From: Serratia entomophila
GTDB lineage: Bacteria > Pseudomonadota > Gammaproteobacteria > Enterobacterales > Enterobacteriaceae
Assembly: GCF_021462285.1 (NCBI RefSeq)
Contig: NZ_CP082788.1
Span: forward strand, 62,001-126,000
Reading direction: 5' to 3'
DNA: 64,000 nucleotides
Shown here: positions 53,495-62,973 of the stretch, in pieces
Numbering within the stretch: the stretch's first letter is position 1
How the letters are laid out: each line of letters starts with the position of its first letter
Position numbers and translations under genes: made by a program
The notes under the pieces: generated by a model
The model's database searches: none
The model's input: only the letters and a program-made list of their open reading frames with translations
Told to the model about the DNA's origin: nothing

Positions 53495-56026
53495 TCAATT
53501 TTTATGTGCCGCCGAATATATTGGCTGGCAAGGTAATAACAGAGACTGGTTGGTCAAAATGACCTTAGGTAAGGAGATCTCGCATTGTGCAGCCCCCGCC
53601 CAATTAACCATGAGCTTCTCTTCGGCATTAATTCCAGCTAACCAGACATTGCCTGAGTCACCAACAATGCCAAGTTCACGCTCTTTTGCATTACGGATCG
53701 TGGCGCCAAATGGCGGGTGGCGCCCATCGGCAGTCGTTATTGCCGCCATGACTTTTGCCCCTTTCAACATATTAAATTGCCGGAAACCGATAGCTCCTTC
53801 GGTCAATGCGCTTTCTTTAACCGATGATCCGCTGGTTTCAACATCGTCATCCAGCTTATTAACGTCGACGCGCGTACTGGTTCGATAATAATTTCCGACG
53901 TCGGTGATAACACCAATGCCGTAATAGTTGGTATGTATCTGGTTATTCAGCGACACACCGCCAACACCATCCGTGCTAACCATCATCCTGGTGCCCCCGA
54001 TGTTTCCGCCCGGGTGCAGAGCCGCCCCTTTCGCCGTCGCGGTGAACCCTCCCTGAAGAGAGAGGCCCGCAGAAGAATAACTATCTTCTACCCAGGTCGC
54101 GTTGGCCGTCATTGTGTTGAGGTCACCACGATGCGTGTAAAAACCACTGGCTTGTGGCTGCAGACTCTCGCTGTTTCCACTGCGCGTTCCACTGCGCGTT
54201 CCGCCACTCACTCGATAACTGTCGCCATTTTCTAAGCGCTGGTAAAAACCGGTGGTCTGGGTGTAACGATTGTCGCTATATGTTCCGCTATAGCTGACCG
54301 TACCATTAGAAAGCGGCATACTCAGGCTGACAAATATGGTATCGTTCCATTTATCATTATATTTATTCCTGGTTGCATTCAAACCAACGGAGATATTATT
54401 CCAGTCACCCAAGTCCACATATTGACTCAACGATAAATTATAATAATCCGTTGCATTTCTATTCCAATATGTTTGATGACTCCAGCTAAAATAGGCACTT
54501 AATCTCGAGTCTGGAAAACTCTTGCTGGATGTAACGGTATACAGATTCTTATTGTGGTACATCGAGCTATTCCCCGCACGAATATCAAGGTATTCCCCCA
54601 TCGACAGGTAACCACTTTCAGAAAATCTATACCCGGCAAAAGTAATATCGCTGTTTATTTCATCAAAATGTTTTGAATAACTGACTCGCCATGACTTTCC
54701 CTGAGTACGTTCTTTATTCTGGATGTTGGCAATAGACTGCGACACATCCGCAGAAATCGCGCCCAGCACGAATAAGTCACGGCCCAGCCCAACGGAAAAG
54801 GCTTCATACTCCTCGGAAAGAACGCTACCGCCATACAGTGACCAGGCATTCGATACCCCCCACGAGAACTCCCCGGTGCTAAACATAGGCCCCGTCACAT
54901 TATGGCTGTAATCGCTGGGTCTACCGGCGGCCAACTTATAACGCACTTGACCTGGTCTGGTTAAATAAGGGATCGTCGCGGTGTCGACCGAAAATGTCTG
55001 CACGCTGCCATCTTGTTCTTCAACCCGCACGTCCAGACGACCGTTAACCGCGCTGCTCAACTCCTGAATGTTAAACGGACCTGCGGCAACGTTGGTCTGA
55101 TGCAGCACACGGCCTTTTTGACTGATCACCACCTTGGCATTGGTTTTCGCGACCCCGTTTACCTCCGGTGCATAACCCCTCAGCTTGGGGGGCAGCATGC
55201 GTTCATCCGAGGCTAACGACACCCCAGTGAAACGCCAGGAGTCAAAAATGTCTGAGCTCAGATAGGTTTCGCCCAGTAACAATTTGGTGGTGATCGAGGG
55301 CAAAGCGCGGTAGGCATACACCCGGCTCCAATCCAGTGTACGGGTTGCCTGATAGTTACCTGCGGTACGGTTATAAGCCCCCTGATAATCGCCACGCAAA
55401 CGCCAGGCGCCGAGATTGGCCCCAAGGGTTCCATTGCCACTGATATTGGTAGTGATATTCCCTTTTTTAGGTTCTGTAATGGCGCTGGTCAGGCTATAGT
55501 CGAACATGATGCCCGGCTCTCCCTCTTCCCAACGAGAAGGGGGCAGCCAGTTCGCATCGCTGTATTCCAGCCATGCTTGCGGTACAGCCATATAAAGCGC
55601 AGACTCAGACAAATCGCCACGAAAACTAACCCCCTCAAGCGCACTGAAGTCCGCACATTGACTGTCGTGCCACCAGGTGATGTTTTTGATGAATTCAGGT
55701 TTCAGCCCTATCAGTGGCAATTGTTCCGGCGTAATGCAAACCTCAACAGCAGAGACAGCTTGTTGGTTTTTATCTTTATTACGTTCATAAAAATAAAACT
55801 CCAGATCGGCCGCGTTATTTTCGTTGACCTTCATATTCAACGTGTAAGAACCAGGCATGATATAGCCAGCCTGTGAGAATCGTGATAAATCTATGTTATT
55901 TTTAATATCGTCATCTAAAATATCAGTATTGAATTCAACGGCAATCGCCATTGAATTGGTCAATGACAAGTAAATCAAAACACCAAGAATAGCTAACCGT
56001 GGCTTTCGGAGATCAAGAAAATTCAC
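53495..56026 (-). CDS. Outer-membrane fimbrial usher
   Basis: An 843-aa usher of the FimD/PapC family. Signal peptide to about residue 29; N-domain 'VEFNTDILDDDIKNNIDLSRFSQAGYIMPGSY' (core DLSRFSQAGYIMPGSY); pore region 'LLLGETYLSSDIFDSWRFTGVSLASDERMLPP' (core SDERMLPPKLRGYAPEV); C-terminal plug and CTD 'RHPPFGATIRNAKERELGIVGDSGNVWLAG' (core HPPFGATIRN). Length and motifs are complete. Confidence 0.96.
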   Translation of the reverse strand: MNFLDLRKPRLAILGVLIYLSLTNSMAIAVEFNTDILDDDIKNNIDLSRFSQAGYIMPGSYTLNMKVNENNAADLEFYFYERNKDKNQQAVSAVEVCITPEQLPLIGLKPEFIKNITWWHDSQCADFSALEGVSFRGDLSESALYMAVPQAWLEYSDANWLPPSRWEEGEPGIMFDYSLTSAITEPKKGNITTNISGNGTLGANLGAWRLRGDYQGAYNRTAGNYQATRTLDWSRVYAYRALPSITTKLLLGETYLSSDIFDSWRFTGVSLASDERMLPPKLRGYAPEVNGVAKTNAKVVISQKGRVLHQTNVAAGPFNIQELSSAVNGRLDVRVEEQDGSVQTFSVDTATIPYLTRPGQVRYKLAAGRPSDYSHNVTGPMFSTGEFSWGVSNAWSLYGGSVLSEEYEAFSVGLGRDLFVLGAISADVSQSIANIQNKERTQGKSWRVSYSKHFDEINSDITFAGYRFSESGYLSMGEYLDIRAGNSSMYHNKNLYTVTSSKSFPDSRLSAYFSWSHQTYWNRNATDYYNLSLSQYVDLGDWNNISVGLNATRNKYNDKWNDTIFVSLSMPLSNGTVSYSGTYSDNRYTQTTGFYQRLENGDSYRVSGGTRSGTRSGNSESLQPQASGFYTHRGDLNTMTANATWVEDSYSSAGLSLQGGFTATAKGAALHPGGNIGGTRMMVSTDGVGGVSLNNQIHTNYYGIGVITDVGNYYRTSTRVDVNKLDDDVETSGSSVKESALTEGAIGFRQFNMLKGAKVMAAITTADGRHPPFGATIRNAKERELGIVGDSGNVWLAGINAEEKLMVNWAGAAQCEISLPKVILTNQSLLLPCQPIYSAAHKN

Positions 56027-56074
56027 ACGTACTCCTGGCGAATAAATAACAAATTAAAAATAACAAAGCAATAA

Positions 56075-56614
56075 TCACTGATAGTGAACCATAAATTTTA
56101 TAACGCTATAGAATTCACCTGCCCGTAAGGCAGTGTTATTTCTTACCAACTGCAACTGATATTTTAACGTGGTGGTGTCCGGCTCGAGTTCAATCACATT
56201 CATTACTCCGCCCACAGCGGCAACCTGTTGGTGAGAATCCATAATACGGATCCCAACACCCTGTGCTTCTCCCTGTGTCGCAAACAATGATGTTCCATCG
56301 GCAACACCATCGAAGGTGACCAAAACGTCACGCCACTGACCTTTTTCTGATTCTTTATTTAAAACACACTTGATTAAGTGCAGATTGAATGTCCTTAACG
56401 GCCCTTGCCCGTCAGCAACCAGCGTCCGCAATGGCAATTCACCAAGATTAATACTCTGGTAAACATCCTCTGCTGCAATAGTGCATGCCGAAGCAATAAT
56501 TTGGCCATTCATCGTTACCCGACCATGCCCCTGATCTTGTGCCAATGCGCCGTTGATACCACCGAACAGAAATAATAAAAACCAAAGGTTATTCTTTAAC
56601 ACGCGGAACTTCAC
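56075..56614 (-). CDS. Fimbrial subunit (FimI/MrpB-like)
   Basis: A 179-aa pilin with a signal peptide ending 'GINGALA', N-terminal 'GHGRVTMNGQIIASACTIA', a paired Cys ('LIKCVLN') and terminal strand 'YSVIKFMVHYQ'. Its location between the major pilin and usher matches FimI or MrpB, proposed to anchor or terminate the rod. Confidence 0.88.
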   Translation of the reverse strand: MKFRVLKNNLWFLLFLFGGINGALAQDQGHGRVTMNGQIIASACTIAAEDVYQSINLGELPLRTLVADGQGPLRTFNLHLIKCVLNKESEKGQWRDVLVTFDGVADGTSLFATQGEAQGVGIRIMDSHQQVAAVGGVMNVIELEPDTTTLKYQLQLVRNNTALRAGEFYSVIKFMVHYQ

Positions 56615-56673
56615 CTTTTGGACTTACAGAGAAAACGGTCAGCCAGAATATATTCTGGCTGACCTTGGCAAAC

Positions 56674-57201
56674 TTACTGGTAAGCCAGGGTAAAGTCAGC
56701 TACAGACTGGAATTCACCGGTGCTGATTTCAGTGCTAATCCCCTGCAGATAAGCAGAGAAGTTCAGGGTGTTGGAACCCTCGATCAATTCACGAGCTCCC
56801 GTTGCCTGGCCCAACGTAATCAGATTGCCAGAACCGTCGGTAACTGCCACGCCAGCGCCAGAAGCGGTGCCGGTAATACCTAGCAGCTGGTTAGAGCTAT
56901 CTGCAGCAGAGCCACCGAAGGTCACGGTAACGGTATTGGCTTTATCAGCATCCAGCGCACAGTTTTCCAGCAGGATTTCGAAATTACGCGGCGTAGAAGA
57001 ACCACCATCCGCCAGTTGGGAAGCAGCAATCTGCCCCAAGTCAACTTCTTGATCTGAAGACTCTGGATTCACAGAACAAGCGGCCTCAATAATAGAACCG
57101 GTGAAAGTTACACGGCCAGAACCTTGATCTGCAGCATTCGCACCAAATGCAGTCAGGCCGGAGGCCAGTAATAAAACAGACGCAATTTTATTGATTTTCA
57201 T
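56674..57201 (-). CDS. Major fimbrial subunit
   Basis: A 175-aa FimA-like pilin. Signal peptide ends 'FGANA', followed by 'ADQGSGRVTFTGSIIEAACSV', Cys pair ('AACSV', 'LENCALD'), 'GVAVTDGSGNLI' and terminal 'SVADFTLAYQ'. First gene of the operon; its codon use appears biased to highly expressed codons compared with later pilins. The leader contains two small hairpins (57230 to 57262). Confidence 0.93.
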   Translation of the reverse strand: MKINKIASVLLLASGLTAFGANAADQGSGRVTFTGSIIEAACSVNPESSDQEVDLGQIAASQLADGGSSTPRNFEILLENCALDADKANTVTVTFGGSAADSSNQLLGITGTASGAGVAVTDGSGNLITLGQATGARELIEGSNTLNFSAYLQGISTEISTGEFQSVADFTLAYQ

Positions 57202-57960
57202 ATAATTCTAATATCCGATTTTAAATGTTGCACAAAGTGCATTGAGTTTTAGGGGCTCAATGAAATTTATGTTGTTTATTTTGGGTGTTAAATGTTAAAA
57301 CCCATCACCAAAAGACAAACTTAACCATACGCAATAATTTACGCACTTATATTTAAGCACCAGAACATATAAACACATCTGGCATCAATCATTTGGCGGA
57401 GAGAAGATTATATTTTTTCGAAAAATAAATAAAGTCGTTTTTTGATGTAACACAAAGACAAACAATATTCGATATCTGAAATACCTAGACAGGATAAAAA
57501 CCCAAGAATAATGAAAAGTAAGGATTAACGCCTGTTAAATGTCGTTAAATTCATACTATTCACAACACTGACCCAAGAAGAGGTCTTAGACAAGACAGGA
57601 ATTGCTGGTTAAATTTAAACCAAAAGAATAATAATAGAGCACACGACATGGGAAAATAATGAGTTTAGGTACACACGGTATTAGTTCTGTAGCCATCCTT
57701 GGAAATAATTTTTTTGGATTTCATGGTAAATATAGAGATAACATTGAGAACAGCTTTCCTTGTCAACTTCTGGAAGGTCACATAATCAATTACTGTAATC
57801 ACGTTAATGACCAATAGCCGCAACCTTCTTTTAAGAATAGCGAAAATAGCGAAAGTTAAGGTATCTCCCACATTTTAGCCTGGTATGGTTTCATCCAATA
57901 AAGACATATTGGAAAAAGATGTATTTTTTAAGGAAGATACAAGATATGGTTAGGGATGTA
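57202..57960. other. Fimbrial promoter region, no gene
   Basis: About 760 bp of AT-rich sequence between the major pilin and its regulators. It contains nested short hairpins in the leader (GCACAAAGTGC at 57230 to 57240, CATTGAG/CTCAATG at 57240 to 57262). I saw no pair of inverted repeats that would define a fim-type invertible switch, and no recombinase gene is nearby. Confidence 0.5.
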
Positions 57961-57970
57961 ATAATAACAG

Positions 57971-58004
57971 GCCACGGCACAGGAGTGCACTCCTGTGCCG
58001 TGGC
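57971..58004. terminator. 34-bp perfect palindrome downstream of the regulator pair
   Basis: The sequence starts GCCACGGCACAGGAGTGCA and is exactly self-complementary over 34 bases. It can form a 15-bp stem with a TGCA loop, 44 bp after the last regulator gene. On the minus strand it is followed by CTGTTATTATTAC, a poor U-tract, so it may be a factor-independent terminator of modest strength, a stability element or a protein-binding palindrome. Confidence 0.55.
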
Positions 58005-58047
58005 ATTGGCATTTATTGAACATGTAAAGTTAAATCAAAGGATGGGG

Positions 58048-58539
58048 TTACGTTTTCTTTTTCTTACATACAAACAATGTTCTTTTTGAGTCACTGAAGA
58101 TTAATGTGTCATTATTAACACTGCGTATATCGTAGTAAAGGCTTTCTTGCCTGGATACTAATTCTTCGTAGACAATATCGGGTAAATTATCTCTTGGGTT
58201 TTTTACCGGCTTTTGACGAATCAGCTCATAGCTGTTCTTTTTCTCGCGAAAGATAGATACCTTAATGACTCTATCGACGATATATCGACTCTTTTCATAA
58301 TTAATAACTCCGTATTCTGTTATGATTCCTTTATTATTTGAAGGAATATGAAAATTTATTTTCACTGATGAAAAAACATCAATTTCATTTTTTCCATTAT
58401 CTTCATGATAAACATGAAACTCAGAGGAGCAATCAAATGGTATCACTTCATCATTCATATATAAATAAAAATATAAAAGTATCGCCGGCAGTAACAGTAA
58501 GCCTAACACTTTATAAAAAAACATAGTTCTTACATTCAT
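58048..58539 (-). CDS. FidL/PsaF/ToxS-like membrane partner of a ToxR-type regulator
   Basis: A protein of about 163 aa with one N-terminal membrane helix ('VLGLLLLPAILLYFYLYM') and a periplasmic domain with a Cys near the membrane ('PFDCSSEF') and a Cys at the C-terminus ('LFVCKKKKT'). Size, topology and overlap with the regulator gene match FidL-like, PsaF or ToxS proteins, which protect or stimulate the partner regulator. The start at 58539 (MNVRTMFF) is preferred over 58566. Confidence 0.72.
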   Translation of the reverse strand: MNVRTMFFYKVLGLLLLPAILLYFYLYMNDEVIPFDCSSEFHVYHEDNGKNEIDVFSSVKINFHIPSNNKGIITEYGVINYEKSRYIVDRVIKVSIFREKKNSYELIRQKPVKNPRDNLPDIVYEELVSRQESLYYDIRSVNNDTLIFSDSKRTLFVCKKKKT

Positions 58540-59254
58540 TTCTGCCACTGGATTTGGTCCCATCACATACAGCCACGAAAGTTTCTTTTTTTAAGTTTTC
58601 AACATCCAATTTACTATCATCGATATAAACTATTTTATGCGTGTTTTCACACCTACGCATTACATTTTTCCCTGAAGAGGATTTGATGAATGTTTCTATC
58701 GATTTTATTTTAGCGGACTGTGTGACGTATACGTCACACAGTCCGACCTGAGTGAAATATGAAAAATTATGGTTATCATAAGCAGCCTTAAATATATAGG
58801 AAAAGAATGCAACATACATAATTTCAAGTGCGAAAATAATAATAAACCACTGACGGTGAAATTTTTTAACTGTACTACCTTCAACTTTCTCAGAACTTAA
58901 AGGTACCTCGGATAAATCGCCACTCAATACCTTAACGGTCAATACCAACATAAAACCTTGCTTTGGCATGGTTTCTATTGAGTTTTCAATCCTTAGATCT
59001 GTAAATGCCTTTCTTAAAAGTGAAATATTTTTATTTAGATTACTGTCTGAAGGTGTCAGATTGAACTTATCCCAAACATCATTGAGTAAGTCATCGCGCC
59101 TTATAAGTTTGTTAGGCGTTATAATCAACCTGCTTAACAGCCGGGCAGAAGATAGCGACAGCTCGATGGACTGAACGCCTCGGCAAAGGACTCTGGTATT
59201 ATCATTAAAATGAACCAGATCATTTAACATAAATTCCATGGTGGGAAAACTCAT
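58511..59254 (-). CDS. ToxR/CadC-like membrane-bound winged-helix regulator
   Basis: A 247-aa one-component regulator. Residues 1 to 108 are an OmpR-type winged helix ('ELSLSSARLLSRLI', 'RDDLLNDVWDKFNL', 'LNKNISLLRKAF', 'ETMPKQGFML'). A membrane helix spans about 136 to 156. The periplasmic part holds four Cys (173, 202, 230, 241) able to form two disulfides. This is the PsaE/MyfE/ToxR design, and the gene sits upstream of the fimbrial operon, so it is the likely regulator of those fimbriae. Confidence 0.82.
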   Translation of the reverse strand: MSFPTMEFMLNDLVHFNDNTRVLCRGVQSIELSLSSARLLSRLIITPNKLIRRDDLLNDVWDKFNLTPSDSNLNKNISLLRKAFTDLRIENSIETMPKQGFMLVLTVKVLSGDLSEVPLSSEKVEGSTVKKFHRQWFIIIFALEIMYVAFFSYIFKAAYDNHNFSYFTQVGLCDVYVTQSAKIKSIETFIKSSSGKNVMRRCENTHKIVYIDDSKLDVENLKKETFVAVCDGTKSSGRNECKNYVFL

Positions 59255-59726
59255 TCAACGTGAAAACAAATCGGGAATAATAATCATTTTCATGCCACTA
59301 TTATGGATAGTATAGATAATACCTCTAATAGTAGCTACTGATACGATTGAACCACAAAGCCCACTACTCAATTTTCTGCCAAGGACCGAAAAAATATAAT
59401 TTATGTTAGAAAAAAGCATAACGGCATGTGGCAATTCGCCAGTTCAATTGGATGGCAATTCATTTGCATAGGTAAAATCTAGAGCTAACGTTAATTCCGA
59501 TTAAAACTAGCTCGTCTTGATAAGACACCCTCTTTCGTCCATGTTAAAAATCACCCTAAAAATAACTAACCATACAGTTAAAATCACGACAAGCAACAAA
59601 ACACACTCAAAAAAATAACATTATCGCAACACGTGATCGGCAAAACCTATTAATAATACACTAACGATCGTTATAATAGATCGTTACGACTAATATTGCA
59701 AACAACGGTAAATGATCCGCTTGGAA
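59255..59726. other. Intergenic stretch left of the ISKra4 element
   Basis: No gene is supported. It contains AACGATCGTT at 59664 to 59673 and a nearby GATCGTTACGA. If the IS had inserted simply into umuC, the 5' half of umuC should lie here; it does not. Confidence 0.5.
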
Positions 59727-59852
59727 TAGGAGAGCATGAAAAAACGTGGGGCAGTCACCGAATGTATCGCCTACTGGGGCTAGAATAACCAATATCATAA
59801 CAATACCTGTTACCTCTACGTCATCAAAATCGCTGTTCGTGGCGTAAGTCCC

Positions 59853-60399
59853 ATGGTCTGGCGCCGGCTAAGAATCACTGCTGATACGTCGCTGGCCGCG
59901 CTTCACTTCATTTTCCAGATCGTGCAGGGCTGGGGTGATGATTACCTCCATCAGTTTCATATTTACGGCAAAGATTACGGTATCTCTTACGATGGTGGCA
60001 TTGGCTTTCCGGATAACCCGTTCCGGACCGTGATTGATGATTTTAGTTTTGATGTCAGCGATCGCTTTACCTACGAATACAACTTCTTTGATCACTGGCT
60101 TCATGACGTTCGTGTTGAGGCCATTCATGAAGACTCAACGCTGAAAACACCATTTTGTATCAGCGGTCATGGCATACCCGGAACACCCCCCCGAGGATGA
60201 AACTGATAAGACGCTGGTGTTTCTGGAGGCCATCGTTAATGCGGATGATACAGCAACGGTCGGTGATATCCGGGCCTTTGTTGACGACCTGGATGCTGTT
60301 CGGTTCAATCGCAATAAAATCAACAGGCAATTGAGCAAACTCGACCTGGCGGCGCCAGCACTGGAACCTGAAGTGATCTGGTCGGGTCGCCGGCGCTGA
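59853..60399 (+). pseudogene. pRiA4b ORF-3-like passenger protein, frameshifted
   Basis: The frame upstream and through 59853 reads 'IKIAVRGVSPMVWRRLRI' and then 'FIFQIVQGWGDDYLHQFHIYGKDYG', the signature of the pRiA4b ORF-3 family often carried by insertion sequences. No in-frame ATG is found before 59853. At a C-run (about 60184 to 60191) the frame is lost and continues in another phase ('ETDKTLVFLEAIVNADD') to 60399. The biochemical function of the family is unknown. Confidence 0.75.
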
Positions 60400-60575
60400 C
60401 GGATGTCTATAAAGGTATACTTCTCTAATTCAGGAAATTGCCGTGCTCAGGACCAGAGGTGCCACACTCAGGACCGCCTGCGACCACGTAAACCTTGGCA
60501 TTTCAATATATTATAAACTTAGCAACCAGATGAAAAACCAGTAACCAGGAGATAATCCCACCACGACAGGAGGCA

Positions 60576-61981
60576 ATGATGAAATTGACGCTCCAGATAG
60601 TTATAACCGAGGAGTCAGGCGTGAGTCGAACGGAAGAACTGATGACATTACAGAAGTCAGGAGATGCCCGAAATGATATCGGATTATCGCTTTCAGAGTC
60701 GAAGAGCTTGCTGAACACCTTCCAGCAGTCAATGGTTCAGCAGCAGGCGGACGAATATACTCACCAGCATATCCAGTGTCCTCACTGCTTTGCGGCACGC
60801 AGAATCAAAGGCCGGCAGAAAATACAGTACAGGACACTGTTTGGCATTATTCCTGTCTCAAGGCTCCGGGTGTACCGGTGTCGTTGCGAAGAAAGTGCGA
60901 CAAAAACCGTCAGTCTGCTCAGTGATTGGGCTGGCGATCACACCCATCCTTCACTGAAATATATAGAAACCCGCTGGGCGTCCATGATCTCGTATGAAAT
61001 GACGACCCGCCTGCTGAAGGATGTTCTGCCGGTGGGGGATAACCTGAATGCCTCAACGGTGAGGAATCATTTATGCCAGGTGGCACAGCGTCTTGATGCT
61101 GAGGCGGAATCGCATTCTGGTTTTCTTTCAGGCTGCCCCCGCGACTGGGGTAACCTGCCCAGACCAGGGAAACCGCTTGTGGTGGGTATTGATGGTGGTT
61201 ATGTTCGCGACCGGGATGACAAAAACGTAATTTTGAAATTATTGCCGGTAAATCTTTTTCAATCGGGGCGCCAACAGACACGCGCCGTTTCGGCTTTGTC
61301 CAGAAGGGTGACTGTCATCCGGAACGCAGGCTCATGGCACACTTGTCTGCCCAGGGAATGCAGGCCAACCAACAGATTTTCTTTCTGTCCGACGGTGCGG
61401 ATAACCTGAGGGAACTGCAGTTCGGCATGTATCCTGAGTCAATTCATGTGCTTGACTGGTTTCATATTACGATGCGACTGACGGTGCTTATGCAGTATGC
61501 AAAGGGGCTGCAGGTGTCAGACCCAGAGACGGGCAGTAAAGTTTCTGCGCTTCTGGAAAGCAGTAAACGATACCTTTGGCATGGCAATGTTGTCGCCGCA
61601 CTGGAGCATATCGATAATTGCGTCATGTATTGCGATGACCCTGAGCTCAACTATGCAGGCCTGAAATCCCTGCAAAAACACCTGGATGAAATGTATACCT
61701 ACATCGGGAACAATAAGATGATGATCCCAAACTATGGTGAAATGCACCGGTACGGAGAGCCTGTTTCAACGGCGTTTGTGGAATCAACGATAAATGAAGT
61801 GATCGCCAGACGAATGGCCAAAAAGCAGCAGATGCAGTGGAGCAGAAAAGGGGCGCATTATTTGTTACAGACCCGGACCGCTGTTCTGAATAACGAGCTG
61901 CAGGATAAATTCGCCTGCTGGTATCCGGGGTTCTCGATGGACGAACAAAGTGATGGAAAGGTATCAGCGATGGCAGCTTAG
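60576..61981 (+). pseudogene. ISKra4-family transposase, one frameshift
   Basis: The first part has a Cys-rich segment ('HIQCPHCFAARRIKG', 'YRCRCEES') and the first catalytic Asp in 'VVGIDGGYVRDRDDKN'. The second part has 'FFLSDGADNLRE' (Asp) and 'AFVESTINEVIARRM' (Glu). The frame shifts by one base at about 61221 to 61230 (gacaaaaacgtaat). Beyond it the second frame reads 'FEIIAGKSFSIGAPTDTRRF', so the lesion is there rather than at the later ATG. Otherwise full length. Confidence 0.85.
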
Positions 61982-62016
61982 ATTACGACTGCCCCACGTT
62001 TTTTCATGCTCTCCTA

Positions 62017-62892
62017 CTCGAGCGCACACAACGTGAACTGAACGGGGTACCCTGCATCTCGATCGATGCACTGCCAGCCAAGCAGCAGATCATCGTCAGC
62101 CGCTCATTTGGTCAACGCGTCACGCAGCTGCATGAAATGCACCAGGCGGTATGTCAGTACGCCGAACGTGCCGCCGAGAAGCTACGAAGAGAGCGGCAGT
62201 ATTGCCGGCATATTTCGGTGTTTTTGCGAACCAGCCCGTTTGCCCCTCACGATCCCTATTACGCGAACAGTAACAGCGTGCGGCTCATGCTGGCCACGCA
62301 GGCACGAGTTCAAAAAGTGGCAGAAACGCGTCGAAAAAGTCCAGATAAGGGGACTCAAAAGTTAGCTTTAAGGCCTCATCAGTTCCGGGATTTAAATAAC
62401 CCCAGCAATTACATTCTTGTGCCATCAGTTTCATCTGAGCGTCGAATTTACGTACCATTAGGCTTCTTTGATGCCAACGTAATCTCTACCAATCTAAACT
62501 TTATCCTTCCGCATGCGACTTTGTATGAATTTGGCATCCTCAGTTCATTACTTCATAACGACTGGATGCGGTTGGTTGCTGGTCGACTTAAAAGTGACTA
62601 CCGTTATTCGGCAACCGTAGTGTACAACACCTTTCCCTGGCCATCAGTAACGCCTGGACAGCGTGAAGAGATCAAACGTTTGGCGGAAGAGATGTACCTT
62701 ACTCGTGACGACTTCCCTGGTCGTACTCTAGCTGAGCTCTATGATCCCGATAAGATGCCACCCTCGCTTTTGGCAGCACATCAGGCACTGGATGTAGCTG
62801 TAGACAAACTCTATCGCGATAAGCCGTTTCGGGATGCCGCCGATCGCTTGAATTATCTGCTTGCACGGTACGAAGGGTTGACTAAAAAATAA
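62017..62892 (+). pseudogene. umuC fragment fused in frame to DNA methyltransferase C-terminus
   Basis: From 62026 the frame reads UmuC-like sequence ('GVPCISIDALPAKQQIIVSRS', core AKQQIIVSRSFG; 'QAVCQYAERAAEKLRRERQYC'; 'SPFAPHDPYYANSN') to about 62310. Without a stop it continues as the C-terminal part of a type II-like class I DNA methyltransferase ('NYILVPSVSSERRIYVPLGF', 'WMRLVAGRLKSDYRYSATVVYNTFPWP', core GRLKSDYRYSATVVYN). The SAM-binding and catalytic motifs of the methyltransferase are absent. The UmuC 5' end is cut by the IS. A non-functional chimera created by deletion. Confidence 0.78.
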
Positions 62893-62973
62893 TCACCAAC
62901 ACTGCTTGATAACAAATTTGATGGGTGACGCCTTCAGTTGCATCGCCCATTATCCATGAAACAGGGGTAAATT

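Larger units (their letters stand above)
59727..62016 (+). mobile_element. ISKra4-family insertion sequence with 30-bp terminal repeats
   Basis: The ends are exact inverted repeats of 30 bases (59727 to 59756 and 61987 to 62016), beginning TAGGAGAGCATGAAAAAACG. The 2290-bp element contains a pRiA4b ORF-3-like passenger and an ISKra4-type transposase, both frameshifted. Flanks (ttggaa, ctcgag) show no target duplication. Confidence 0.9.

Noticed and set aside
57202..57960. fim-type invertible promoter switch
   Set aside because: No pair of matching inverted repeats flanking a promoter and no FimB/FimE-like recombinase were seen.
61218..61230. Programmed -1 frameshift in the ISKra4 transposase
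   Set aside because: The sequence C AAA AAC does not give good P-site re-pairing, and no downstream stem-loop was noticed. A plain one-base deletion is simpler, although the IS passenger is also broken.
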